A stretch of DNA of 64,000 nt from an uncultured Rhodocyclaceae bacterium (GTDB lineage Bacteria > Pseudomonadota > Gammaproteobacteria > Burkholderiales > Rhodocyclaceae). Of the stretch, positions 55,247 to 64,000 are shown piece after piece. The stretch is from the NCBI GenBank assembly GCA_907163075.1, contig CAJQTY010000001.1, positions 62,001 through 126,000 of the forward strand, given 5' to 3'. The translations under genes were made by a program, and so were the position numbers. Each line of letters starts with the position of its first letter. Position 1 is the stretch's first letter. The notes under the pieces were generated by a model. It saw only the letters and a program-made list of their open reading frames with translations. It made no database searches and had not been told where the DNA came from.

Positions 55247-55455
55247 TCGATTGGCAAACAGCGCCGTACCTCATGATTCCGGCTCGCACTGGAAACGAGA
55301 CGCCACGACAAGCCCAGGACCGTTCTGTAGCACGGCAAGGCGCTGTCGGCAGCGCATCGGTCCTATGGCAAACTGGGACAGGAAGAAATCACTAATTGCA
55401 CGCGGGATATTCAAGAGAAACCAAGAGACAGATAGTCGCCCCGCTCGATAAGCAC

Positions 55456-55950
55456 TCAATCCCGAAAATTGCCGTACTTGATCGGGAAGTCGGTGATCGC
55501 TTTCTTCACAAGGGCTATGGATTCCTGCAGGACATCGCGTTTGGCACCGCTCACACGCACGGCATCACCCTGGATCGCCGCCTGAACCTTGAGCTTCGAG
55601 TCCTTGAGCAGTTTGACAATCTTCTTGGCCAACTCGCTCTCGATGCCGATCTTTATCTTCAGTTCCTGCTTGACCTTGTCGCCCGAGACTTTCTGCACGG
55701 ACTGAGCATCCAGGCGCTTGGTACAGTCCGGCTCCTTCTTTTCCATCTCGGGGAAAAGAATGTCCTTGATCTGTCCAAGCTGGAAGTCCGAATCGGCGTA
55801 CAGCGTAATGAACCTGTCCTTCTCGTTCAACTCGACCTTGGCGCTGGTCGCCTTGAAGTCGTGACGCCCGACGATTTTTTTCCCGGTCGAATCGATGGCG
55901 TTCTTCAACGCCACCATGTCCACTTCTGAAGAAAAATCGAAAGATGGCAT
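55456..55950 (-). CDS. yajQ: YajQ family nucleotide-binding protein
   Basis: 164 aa, opening MPSFDFSSEVDMVALKNAID, the family start, and ending FPIKYGNFRD. YajQ proteins have two RNP-like folds and bind nucleotides, in Xanthomonas cyclic-di-GMP, acting with transcription factors. Given the GGDEF/EAL gene in the window, c-di-GMP binding is plausible but not shown. It follows ppnP by 12 nt. Confidence 0.93.
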   Translation of the reverse strand: MPSFDFSSEVDMVALKNAIDSTGKKIVGRHDFKATSAKVELNEKDRFITLYADSDFQLGQIKDILFPEMEKKEPDCTKRLDAQSVQKVSGDKVKQELKIKIGIESELAKKIVKLLKDSKLKVQAAIQGDAVRVSGAKRDVLQESIALVKKAITDFPIKYGNFRD

Positions 55951-55962
55951 CAGAACCTCGGC

Positions 55963-56274
55963 TTAAGCAAAATGACAGACGTAGTGATAGGGCTCGTCGC
56001 AGGCGATCTCGAACGACGAGTTTCCGGGCACAGCGAAAGATTGCCCGGCGGCGTAGTCCTTCCAGACGTTCTCGCCCTTCAAGCGAACCTTGCACGTTCC
56101 GCCGACACCTTCCATCACTTCCGGCGCTCCGGTATTAAATAGCAGCGACGAGGGAAGAATGACACCGACCGTCTTCTTGCTGCCATCGGAAAACTGGACG
56201 GTGTGACTGACACATTTACCGTCAAAATAGACGTTGGCCTGCTTGACCACGCTCACGTTATCAAACTGCGACAT
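55963..56274 (-). CDS. ppnP: Pyrimidine/purine nucleoside phosphorylase PpnP
   Basis: 103 aa, small cupin of the DUF1255 family, with [21 protein letters not shown] in the first half and the C-terminal [15 protein letters not shown]. It splits nucleosides into base and ribose-1-phosphate. Start at 56274; codons further upstream run into the DUF2788 gene. It follows that gene by 2 nt. Confidence 0.88.
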   Translation of the reverse strand: MSQFDNVSVVKQANVYFDGKCVSHTVQFSDGSKKTVGVILPSSLLFNTGAPEVMEGVGGTCKVRLKGENVWKDYAAGQSFAVPGNSSFEIACDEPYHYVCHFA

Positions 56275-56276
56275 AC

Positions 56277-56486
56277 TCAAATTCCCCACAATTTCTGAAT
56301 GACGGCCTTGGCAATGAATCCGAGCATGCCGAAAGAAAGCACAAAAAACAGGATGACGGTGCCTATCCTGCCGGCCTTCGCCTTCCACGCCAGTTCGCCG
56401 ATGATGAACAGCATATAGAGCATGAAGGCACCGACCCCGAAGGTCATGCCGAACGCGGATACCTGCTCTTCAGTCAGCCCGAACAT
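56277..56486 (-). CDS. DUF2788 small membrane protein
   Basis: 69 aa with two membrane segments (about 14-34 and 42-62), opening [20 protein letters not shown]. It belongs to the DUF2788 family, function unknown. It follows argG by 17 nt and is followed at once by ppnP, an arrangement kept in related betaproteobacteria. Confidence 0.82.
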   Translation of the reverse strand: MFGLTEEQVSAFGMTFGVGAFMLYMLFIIGELAWKAKAGRIGTVILFFVLSFGMLGFIAKAVIQKLWGI

Positions 56487-56503
56487 CGACGAACATGCTC
56501 GGC

Positions 56504-57733
56504 TCAGCTCTTGCGGCTGGCCAAATTGGCCGCGATGCGCATGCGCAGTGCGTTGAGTTTGATGAAACCGCCCGCATCCTTCTGATCGTAAGCGCCGGCA
56601 TCATCCTCGAAGGTCGCGATGGTCGAATCGAAAAGAGAATCGGTCTTCGAATCACGGCCGGTAACGATGACATTGCCCTTGTAAAGCTTGATCCTGACCC
56701 AGCCGTTAACCGTTTGCTGCGTCGCGTCGATGAGCGTCTGCAGGACGCGGCGCTCGGGACTCCACCAGTAACCGTTATAGATCATGCTGGCGTAGCGCGG
56801 CATCAGATCGTCCTTCAGGTGAGCCACCTCGCGATCAAGCGTGATCGACTCGATAGCGCGGTGCGCACGCAAGAGGATTGTTCCGCCCGGCGTTTCGTAG
56901 CAACCCCGCGATTTCATGCCGACGTAGCGATTTTCGACGAGATCGATACGGCCAATGCCATGTTTACCGCCAAGCTGATTGAGCATGGCCAGCAGTTGAT
57001 CCGCCGGCATGCGCTTGCCGTTGATCGAAACGAGATCACCCTTCTCGAATTCGAGATCGATGTATTCGGCTGCATCGGGCGCGGCTTCAGGCGACACGGT
57101 CCAGCGCCACATCGACTCCTCGGCTTCGGCGGAGGGCTCTTCGAGGTGACGCCCCTCGTAGCTGATGTGCAAGAGGTTGGCATCCATCGAGTAGGGCGAA
57201 CCGCCCTGCTTATGCTTCATTTCAACTGGAATGCCGTGTTGCTCGGCGTAGGCCAGCAGCTTCTCGCGCGAGAGAAGGTCCCACTCGCGCCACGGCGCGA
57301 TGATCTTGATGTTCGGCTTGAGCGCATAGGCGCCCAGCTCAAAGCGCACCTGATCGTTACCCTTGCCGGTTGCACCGTGCGAAACGGCGTCGGCTCCGGT
57401 CAGATTGACGATGTCAATCATCCGCTTGGCGATCAGCGGGCGCGCAATCGACGTGCCGAGCAGGTATTCGCCTTCGTAAACCGTGTTGGCGCGGAACATC
57501 GGAAAGACGAAGTCACGCACGAATTCTTCGCGCAGATCTTCGATGTAGATGTTCTCGGGCTTGATGCCGAATTTGATGGCCTTCGGACGCGCCGCTTCGA
57601 GTTCATCACCCTGGCCGAGATCAGCCGTGAAGGTGACAACCTCGCACTGGTACGTATCCTGCAGCCACTTGAGAATTACCGAGGTATCCAGTCCACCCGA
57701 ATACGCCAGAACTGCCTTTTTGACATCGCTCAT
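56504..57733 (-). CDS. argG: Argininosuccinate synthase
   Basis: 409 aa. It joins citrulline and aspartate with ATP. The N-terminal P-loop is [16 protein letters not shown] and further family motifs are [15 protein letters not shown] and YAEQHGIPV. It is 14 nt after argF in the argD-argF-argG operon. Confidence 0.96.
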   Translation of the reverse strand: MSDVKKAVLAYSGGLDTSVILKWLQDTYQCEVVTFTADLGQGDELEAARPKAIKFGIKPENIYIEDLREEFVRDFVFPMFRANTVYEGEYLLGTSIARPLIAKRMIDIVNLTGADAVSHGATGKGNDQVRFELGAYALKPNIKIIAPWREWDLLSREKLLAYAEQHGIPVEMKHKQGGSPYSMDANLLHISYEGRHLEEPSAEAEESMWRWTVSPEAAPDAAEYIDLEFEKGDLVSINGKRMPADQLLAMLNQLGGKHGIGRIDLVENRYVGMKSRGCYETPGGTILLRAHRAIESITLDREVAHLKDDLMPRYASMIYNGYWWSPERRVLQTLIDATQQTVNGWVRIKLYKGNVIVTGRDSKTDSLFDSTIATFEDDAGAYDQKDAGGFIKLNALRMRIAANLASRKS

Positions 57734-57747
57734 TTCAAACTCCTCAT

Positions 57748-58683
<936 letters not shown>

Positions 58684-58695
58684 GGCAGCTTTCGA

Positions 58696-59868
58696 TCAGG
58701 CCGCTAGAAAATCACGGATCAGCACGGAAAGCCGCGCCACGAGTTCGCGCCCTTCTTCAGCACTGAAGGTCAGCGGCGGCAACAAACGCACGACCTTGTC
58801 GGCGGTCACATTGATGAGCAAACCGGCGTCCAGACCGCGGGTCACCAGTTCACCGCACGGACGATCGAGCTCGATTCCGATCATCAGGCCCTGGCCGCGG
58901 ATTTCGACAATTCCCGACGTACCTGACAAGGCTAGGGCGAGATCTTCGCGGATCGCGCGTCCGACAGCCTCCGCATTGGCGATCAACTGATCCTTCTCAA
59001 TCACTTCGATGGTGGTCAACGCGGCTGTCGTTGCCAGCTGATTGCCGCCAAAGGTCGAGCCGTGATTGCCCGGCTTGAAGAGGCCAGCGGCTTTGCCCGA
59101 CGTAAGGCAGGCACCGACAGGAACACCCCCGCCAAGCCCCTTGGCCAGAGTCACGACGTCCGGGCGGATGCCGGCGTGCTGAAAGCCAAACCAGGTCCCG
59201 GTGCGTCCCATGCCGCACTGCACCTCGTCACATATCAACAACCAGCCGTTTTCGTCGCAAATTTGACGCAGACCCCGTTGGAATTCGACGTTAGCGATAT
59301 TGATACCACCCTCGCCCTGCACGATTTCAATCATGACCGCGACAACATTCTTGTTGTGCTCGGCAATCGCGCGAACAGCCTCCAGGTCGTTGTACGTTAC
59401 GCGCACGAAACCGGAGACAAGTGGTTCGAAGCCAGCCTGCGTCTTGCGGTTGCCTGTTGCCGAAAGGGTAGCCATAGTGCGCCCGTGGAAGGCCTTTTCC
59501 ATCACGATGATGGCCGGGCTGTCGATTCCCTGCTGGTGCCCGAAAAAACGGGCCAATTTGATCGCTGCTTCGTTCGCTTCACAACCCGAGTTGCAAAAGA
59601 AAACTTCGTCCATACCGGCCAGGGCGGACAACTTGTCGGCCAACAGCTCCTGCTGCGGCATCCGGTAAAGGTTCGAGGTGTGAAGCAGGCGACCGGCCTG
59701 TGCCGCAATTGCCGCCACCAGTTCCGGGTGATTGTGCCCAAGTGTCGAAACGGCAATGCCTGACAGTGCATCGAGATAAACCTTGCCTTTGGTGTCAGTT
59801 ATCCAGCTCCCGTTGCCATGGCTAAAGGCGACCGGCAAGCGGGCATAAGTGTTCATTAAGTGAGACAT
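58696..59868 (-). CDS. argD: Acetylornithine aminotransferase
   Basis: 390 aa from the ATG at 59868, which has AGGGG six bases before. PLP lysine in VVTLAKGLGGGVPVGA; NSGCEANEAAIKLAR and FHGRTMATLSATG are family motifs. It makes N-acetylornithine. First gene of the arg operon; 279 bp of gene-free DNA upstream must hold the promoter, though no ArgR box was recognised. A TTG at 59874 is a weaker start. Confidence 0.94.
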   Translation of the reverse strand: MSHLMNTYARLPVAFSHGNGSWITDTKGKVYLDALSGIAVSTLGHNHPELVAAIAAQAGRLLHTSNLYRMPQQELLADKLSALAGMDEVFFCNSGCEANEAAIKLARFFGHQQGIDSPAIIVMEKAFHGRTMATLSATGNRKTQAGFEPLVSGFVRVTYNDLEAVRAIAEHNKNVVAVMIEIVQGEGGINIANVEFQRGLRQICDENGWLLICDEVQCGMGRTGTWFGFQHAGIRPDVVTLAKGLGGGVPVGACLTSGKAAGLFKPGNHGSTFGGNQLATTAALTTIEVIEKDQLIANAEAVGRAIREDLALALSGTSGIVEIRGQGLMIGIELDRPCGELVTRGLDAGLLINVTADKVVRLLPPLTFSAEEGRELVARLSVLIRDFLAA

Positions 59869-60147
59869 GTACAACCCCTAGATGAGGCCCTGAAACTGAA
59901 ACGGCGGCTTGCGCCACCGTAATAATCACGCATCAGCACCAGATCGAAACTTACCAGCACCCTGATGAATGCCTTGCTCAGCGATATGGCAAGGGGAAGA
60001 ATTCTAAGTGAAAACCACTGGCTTGTATATAAGAGCGGCGACTGCACGCAGGGCCGGATCGAGACTCGACGCTGTACCACCGTCAATGAACCCGATTGGC
60101 GCGACCTCCGCGGTTTGAATTTCTTGCGCGCCGACAACTCCGCGCCA

Positions 60148-61596
60148 TCAGGCGCCCGCGTGCTGCTCGATGAAACGTTTCACCGCATCGACGCTGATAT
60201 CCATCACTTCGAACCGCTGCGGCAGGCTTTCGATACCTTGCATCGCGACAGGACGCTCCGGCGGGCGCCCAAGCGCCTCGACGATCGTTTCCTCGAACTT
60301 GGCCGGCAAGGCCGTTTCCAGCACCACCATCGGCCGCCCCGGAACGCGTTTCTCTAGCGCCACCTTGAGGCCGTCGGCCGTATGCGTATCGACCATCAGA
60401 CCATACTTTTCATAGGTCTGGCGAATTGTCGCCAGACGGTCGGCATGGCTGCTCTTGCCCGAAACAAAACCGAACTGCGGCAAATCGGTGAAGTAAGAAG
60501 TATTGGTGAAATCGAAGCTGCCGCCAGCGTCGATCCTGGCCCACAGTTCGCGAATCACCGCCGGATCACGCCCGACGAGGTCGAAAACGAAACGTTCGAA
60601 GTTCGAAGCCTTCGAGATATCCATCGACGGACTCGACGTCGCATGGGTTTCGGCCGTGCTGCGCGGACGGTATACGCCGCTGCGGAAAAATTCGTCGAGG
60701 ACGTCGTTCTCGTTGGTCGCTACAATCAGCCGATCGACCGGCAAGCCCATCATGCGCGCGATATGGCCAGCGCAGATGTTGCCGAAATTGCCTGAGGGCA
60801 CGGCGAAGTCCACTTTCTCATCGTTCTCCTGACTGGCGGCAAAGTAGCCCTTGACGTAATAGACGACCTGCGCCGCAACGCGCGCCCAGTTGATCGAATT
60901 GACCGCACCGATCCTGTACCTGGCTTTGAAGGCATGGTCGTTGAACACCGCCTTGACGATGTCCTGCGCGTCGTCGAACATGCCGCGCACGGCGATGTTG
61001 TAGATATTCGTGTCCTGCAGCGAATACATCTGCGCCCGCTGAAAAGCGCTCATGCGGCCATGCGGCGAGAGCATGAAGACACGCACGCCGTGCTTGCCGC
61101 GCATGGCATATTCAGCCGCCGAACCGGTATCGCCCGAGGTGGCGCCGAGAATGTTGATTTCTTCGCCTTTCTTCGTCAGCGCGTATTCGAAGAGATTGCC
61201 GAGCAGTTGCATGGCCATGTCCTTGAAGGCCAGAGTCGGACCATTGGACAGTTCGAGCAGCCCCAATCCCGGCTCAAGCCAGCGCAGCGGCGTGATTTCC
61301 TGCGCCGCCTCGGGCGATCGACCGTTGCAATAGACGGCGGCGGTATAGGTCTTGTCGACGAGGGCTTTCAGATCGGCCGCTGGAATGTCGTCGATGAATT
61401 TGGACAGCACGGCGAAGGCGAGATCGGCGTAGGACAGCCCGCGCCATCGATCCAGTTCGTCGCGCGTTATCTGCGGATAGGCTTCCGGGAGATAAAGACC
61501 GCCGTCGGTAGCGAGGCCGCCCAGCAAGATTTCGGTGAAGGTTTTCTTGGGCGAATTGTGCACATCGCCGCGTGTCGAGATATAGCGCATGGTCAT
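60148..61596 (-). CDS. thrC: Threonine synthase
   Basis: 482 aa, the long fungal/proteobacterial form. PLP lysine in LSNGPTLAFKDMAMQLLG, and ILGATSGDTGSAAEYAMRG binds the phosphate. It converts O-phosphohomoserine to threonine. The usual partner hom is not seen directly upstream; instead a terminator and tRNA-Ser follow, so thrC here is alone or the last gene is separated. No clear ribosome site precedes the ATG. Confidence 0.95.
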   Translation of the reverse strand: MTMRYISTRGDVHNSPKKTFTEILLGGLATDGGLYLPEAYPQITRDELDRWRGLSYADLAFAVLSKFIDDIPAADLKALVDKTYTAAVYCNGRSPEAAQEITPLRWLEPGLGLLELSNGPTLAFKDMAMQLLGNLFEYALTKKGEEINILGATSGDTGSAAEYAMRGKHGVRVFMLSPHGRMSAFQRAQMYSLQDTNIYNIAVRGMFDDAQDIVKAVFNDHAFKARYRIGAVNSINWARVAAQVVYYVKGYFAASQENDEKVDFAVPSGNFGNICAGHIARMMGLPVDRLIVATNENDVLDEFFRSGVYRPRSTAETHATSSPSMDISKASNFERFVFDLVGRDPAVIRELWARIDAGGSFDFTNTSYFTDLPQFGFVSGKSSHADRLATIRQTYEKYGLMVDTHTADGLKVALEKRVPGRPMVVLETALPAKFEETIVEALGRPPERPVAMQGIESLPQRFEVMDISVDAVKRFIEQHAGA

Positions 61597-61780
61597 GACC
61601 GGGAGGATTTCGCGAACGGCGAGTTTACCACGCCCTCACCGCCATCCTGCAGCGGGAATCGATGCCGACAAGATCAACCTATGCCAAAATCATTGCATAC
61701 ACCAGATTTGACTTTAGCTCCAAATATTCCCCGCGATCAGTTACGGCGTGCTTACGGGGTACAAATTCGCCACCAAGAAG

Positions 61781-61803
61781 AAAGCCCCGACTAGCGGGGC
61801 TTT
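61781..61803 (-). terminator. Terminator after tRNA-Ser
   Basis: AAAGCCCCG and CGGGGCTTT form a 9-bp stem with a 5-base loop. On the minus strand it is followed by a CTTCTT stretch, 61 bases past the tRNA 3' end. Confidence 0.75.
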
Positions 61804-61863
61804 TCATCACTTTTCACAAGCTCTTTGCGTGCCCACAGAACTACGCTAAATGCTTGTTTTTAT

Positions 61864-61951
61864 TGGCGGAGGTGGTGAGATTCGAACTCACGAACGGTTG
61901 CCCGTTGCCGGTTTTCAAGACCGGTGCAATCGACCACTCTGCCACACCTCC
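61864..61951 (-). tRNA. tRNA-Ser, anticodon UGA
   Basis: 88 nt with encoded CCA. The acceptor stem pairs GGAGGTG with CACCTCC, the anticodon loop is CTTGAAA (anticodon TGA), there is a long variable arm typical of serine tRNAs, and the T loop is TTCGAAT. The phage tail genes begin about 140 bp from its 5' end. Confidence 0.95.
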
Positions 61952-62090
61952 TGTTGGACACCGCAGGTATGCCACGCTGCGGCGGTGCACATCATAACAC
62001 GTTACTGTAGACGCGCGAGATATTTGAACGCGTTCGGTGAGATATTTGAGGCATGGGACGAATTACGGCAGGCGCAAGTTAATTACGGAT

Positions 62091-62597
62091 TTAGGGCTCT
62101 CCGAAGGCCTTCGGCCACCCGGAAAGATAATCATACGAACCTGGGGTGTCCGAGGCTTCCATCGCCGCTTTATGAGCCTTCGCAGCCGAAAAGATCGCGA
62201 TATCAGAAGCGACGGCGGCGATGAATATCTGGCCCGCCAGCGCGGCGGTCATTAACACCTCGCTACCATCCATCGTTTTCCACATCGTCCCCGCCGGGAT
62301 ACTTGTTCCGAGGCGGTCCAGTCCGATCTGTTGCGTGCGGCTGAAAGTGTCCGAGTGAAACCACTTGTCCCCGACCTGGAAGCCGCCGAACTGAATTCTT
62401 CGGTCACGCTCGGCCTTTATCCTCTCCGACTGACGAGACATTATCTCATCACGGGACGGCAAATCCGCCGGCGCGGCGGAATGCCCATCCGCAACCCATT
62501 TTTTATAGGCTGAATAATCTCTATTCGATTCCTCGAACGGGATATTTGCCATGTCGTCGAGACGCAAAACGGAACCGTCAGAAATCATCTTGTACAT
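62091..62597 (-). CDS. DUF4376-like phage tail-associated protein
   Basis: 168 aa. The pattern RDRRIQFGGFQVGDKWFHSDT, a Gln/Ala-rich middle, WKTMDGSEVLMTAALAGQIF and a C-terminal AHKAAME matches the DUF4376 domain common next to tail fibre genes, where it is thought to help tail fibre assembly. It is the last gene of the phage tail cassette before the tRNA. Confidence 0.68.
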   Translation of the reverse strand: MYKMISDGSVLRLDDMANIPFEESNRDYSAYKKWVADGHSAAPADLPSRDEIMSRQSERIKAERDRRIQFGGFQVGDKWFHSDTFSRTQQIGLDRLGTSIPAGTMWKTMDGSEVLMTAALAGQIFIAAVASDIAIFSAAKAHKAAMEASDTPGSYDYLSGWPKAFGEP

Positions 62598-62607
62598 GTC
62601 TCATCTC

Positions 62608-63611
62608 CTAAATTTCAGCGTCGAAGGCAAGCCAGTGCGAATTACTGTAAAACGAAATACTTGATGCGTTTCCAGCAATCAGTCCAGAAGCCACTGTGAA
62701 TCGAACGGATAAGCTGTTTCGGCAACCGCCTTGGCTGGCTATCGCGGTCGTCGATATTTCGCTGCCGGTGGCGTTGCGGCAGTACACGCCGTCAGCGAAC
62801 GAATAGGTCAGCGTCGGCACTCCTCGTTTGGGTGCGAAATAGACAGGCGCCTCAACAATCGTAGTTGAGTAGCATTGCCCGGTGGCAAATGCCTTTGCCG
62901 TTCCAATTGCCACCAGGCGCTCGTAATACCTGTGACACAAAGCCTCCTCCATCCCGTGCGGCCTGGTCTCAAATAACGTCGGCACCGAGCCCTCCTCGAA
63001 CTGCACCTTGCTTAACGTCCCGGCGCCAAATTCAATGGTCAGGTCCGCGCCGCCGACAACAGCCCCCGTAATTCCGGAGGCGCCGTAACTTCCTGCGCCG
63101 ATTTTCCCTTGCGCCGTGCCGGTCCAGGACAAGACATAAGTCCCGGACTGTAGACTCGCCCCCTCGATAACCTGCCGAAAAACCTTGCCCGCCGGAATTG
63201 TGATCGGGACAACATTCGCCGACGACGTATAGGTGTAGGTATCGCCCGCGGCGGCCATCTTCCATCGGTCGTGGCCATAGAGGCCGGCGCCGACGGTGGC
63301 CCCGATTGATAGGCTCGCTGGTTGATCGAGAAATTAGGATTGATCAGTTTGTTTTTATACGACGTCTGCGCCGTGGTCAGCGACAGCGGGTTCCCCGTCG
63401 CCAGCGTCAACACACTAAGCCATGCGGTATTCGCGGCGTTGCGCTGCTTGAGAATCCCGGAGGCCGTATCCGCCCACCACTGGAAAGCGTATTTTGTCGC
63501 CGGTTCGGTAGCCCCTGACGAGCAGGTGGCCAGCGCGCCAAGGGCGCCATTCACATCCGCGCGGAACGCGGCGCCGGACTGGTTATCGATGATGAAATCG
63601 TGTTGAGACAT
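62608..63611 (-). pseudogene. Phage tail fibre-like protein, broken by a single frameshift
   Basis: Two frames together make one protein. The first (63611 to about 63303) reads MSQHDFIIDNQSGAAFRADV to NFSINQRAYQSG; the second (about 63300 to 62608) continues GATVGAGLYGHDRWKMAAAG and runs to the end. The seam is a run of four C at 63300-63303 (G on the coding strand); one more base restores a frame of about 334 codons. NFSINQR with GLYGHDRWK is a typical phage tail protein pattern. Either the gene is broken, or the missing base is a sequencing or assembly error. Confidence 0.75.
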
Positions 63612-64000
63612 TTAGTACCCCTTTGAAAGGTAGTCGAAGGTGCGCGATATGGCCGTGCCGGCGGCGTTGCGGAAGGTGATCGAAAATCCCGTGACGCTTT
63701 TTGCCGTGATCGAGTAATAGTCGCCGGTCGCCAGCCCTTGGGCGGCGATGGCCAGGGCCGGGGCGGCCTGAAAGGCCGTGCCGTAAGTGACCGCATAGAG
63801 GCCGGCGCCCGAGGCAATATCGTTCCCTGCCTCGATCCGGTCCGGCATGTCAATACGGATTGACGCCGAGTGCACCACGATGTTGATGTACTCCAGGGAG
63901 GATTGAAGCACCAGCCGTGCGCGCAATGCCCGGCACGTCCATTCGCCGGCCGCGAACCGCTGCCACGATGACCAGGCGATGTTGTCGTCAGAGGTCGATA
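63612..64000 (-). CDS. Phage tail tip/host specificity protein J, C-terminal part
   Basis: The frame is open to the right edge, so the gene starts outside the window; only the last 129 codons are seen. DNIAWSSWQRFAAGEWTCRA, the segment VVHSASIRIDMPDRIEAG, and the ending GFSITFRNAAGTAISRTF are features of the C-terminal domain of lambda J-like tail tip proteins, which bind the host receptor. A TTG at 63926 should not be taken as the start. It is followed by the tail fibre-like gene 1 nt on. Confidence 0.72.
   Translation of the reverse strand, partial: STSDDNIAWSSWQRFAAGEWTCRALRARLVLQSSLEYINIVVHSASIRIDMPDRIEAGNDIASGAGLYAVTYGTAFQAAPALAIAAQGLATGDYYSITAKSVTGFSITFRNAAGTAISRTFDYLSKGY

Overview
The window looks like chromosomal DNA of a betaproteobacterium, most likely Rhodocyclales. 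It is GC-rich. The isc cluster order (cysE, iscR, two cysteine desulfurases, iscU, iscA, hscB, hscA, fdx, iscX) and the arg block (argD, argF, argG, then DUF2788, ppnP and yajQ) fit that group. The combination of polyphosphate kinase, exopolyphosphatase, a PiT phosphate transporter with its DUF47 partner, a membrane pyrophosphatase, a phasin and a probable rhodoquinone gene (rquA) recalls Candidatus Accumulibacter, Propionivibrio and relatives. That genus-level reading is inference from gene content only.

Layout. 1-9.9 kb: end of a glycerate kinase gene; a two-gene unit that looks like an L,D-transpeptidase-type toxin with a periplasmic immunity protein; two tandem trypsin-fold/TPR proteins, one with an intact triad and one with all three catalytic residues replaced; an NfeD/SPFH pair; an EamA exporter; a phasin. 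10-15.2 kb: ycaO, a small protein, a small DNA-binding-like protein, and a divergent membrane pyrophosphatase. 15.6-22.9 kb: ppx followed by an Mla-like lipid-transport operon (permease, ATPase, MCE protein, lipoprotein) on the minus strand, with ppk1 divergent. 22.9-32 kb: a GGDEF gene relic, fructosamine-kinase-like protein, flavin reductase, relA, EamA exporter, mtfA, DUF47-pit and zapE.

32-36 kb: a MITE-like repeat, then an HDOD protein overlapping a PAS-PAS-GGDEF-EAL protein. 36-44 kb: the isc operon on the minus strand with two recognisable IscR type-1 sites over its promoter, and cysE upstream with its own promoter. 44-51.8 kb: trmJ/suhB divergent pair, a second HDOD protein with a degenerate EAL part, a GIY-YIG protein, an MBL hydrolase, a Nudix hydrolase, a secreted aspartic protease, a GATase-like protein and rquA. 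52-61.6 kb: a SNF2 helicase, yajQ, ppnP, DUF2788, the argDFG operon and thrC. 61.8-64 kb: tRNA-Ser(UGA), then the distal tail genes of a lambdoid-type prophage that runs off the right edge, one of them frameshifted.

How the genes fit together: ppk1, ppx, pit/DUF47 and hppA all handle phosphate, polyphosphate or pyrophosphate energy; the phasin coats PHA granules; relA, the HDOD proteins and the GGDEF/EAL protein are stress and second-messenger genes; isc plus cysE link cysteine supply to Fe-S assembly. Palindromic ATTCCGG/CCGGAAT repeats recur in intergenic gaps. No CRISPR array, rRNA or replication origin was seen.
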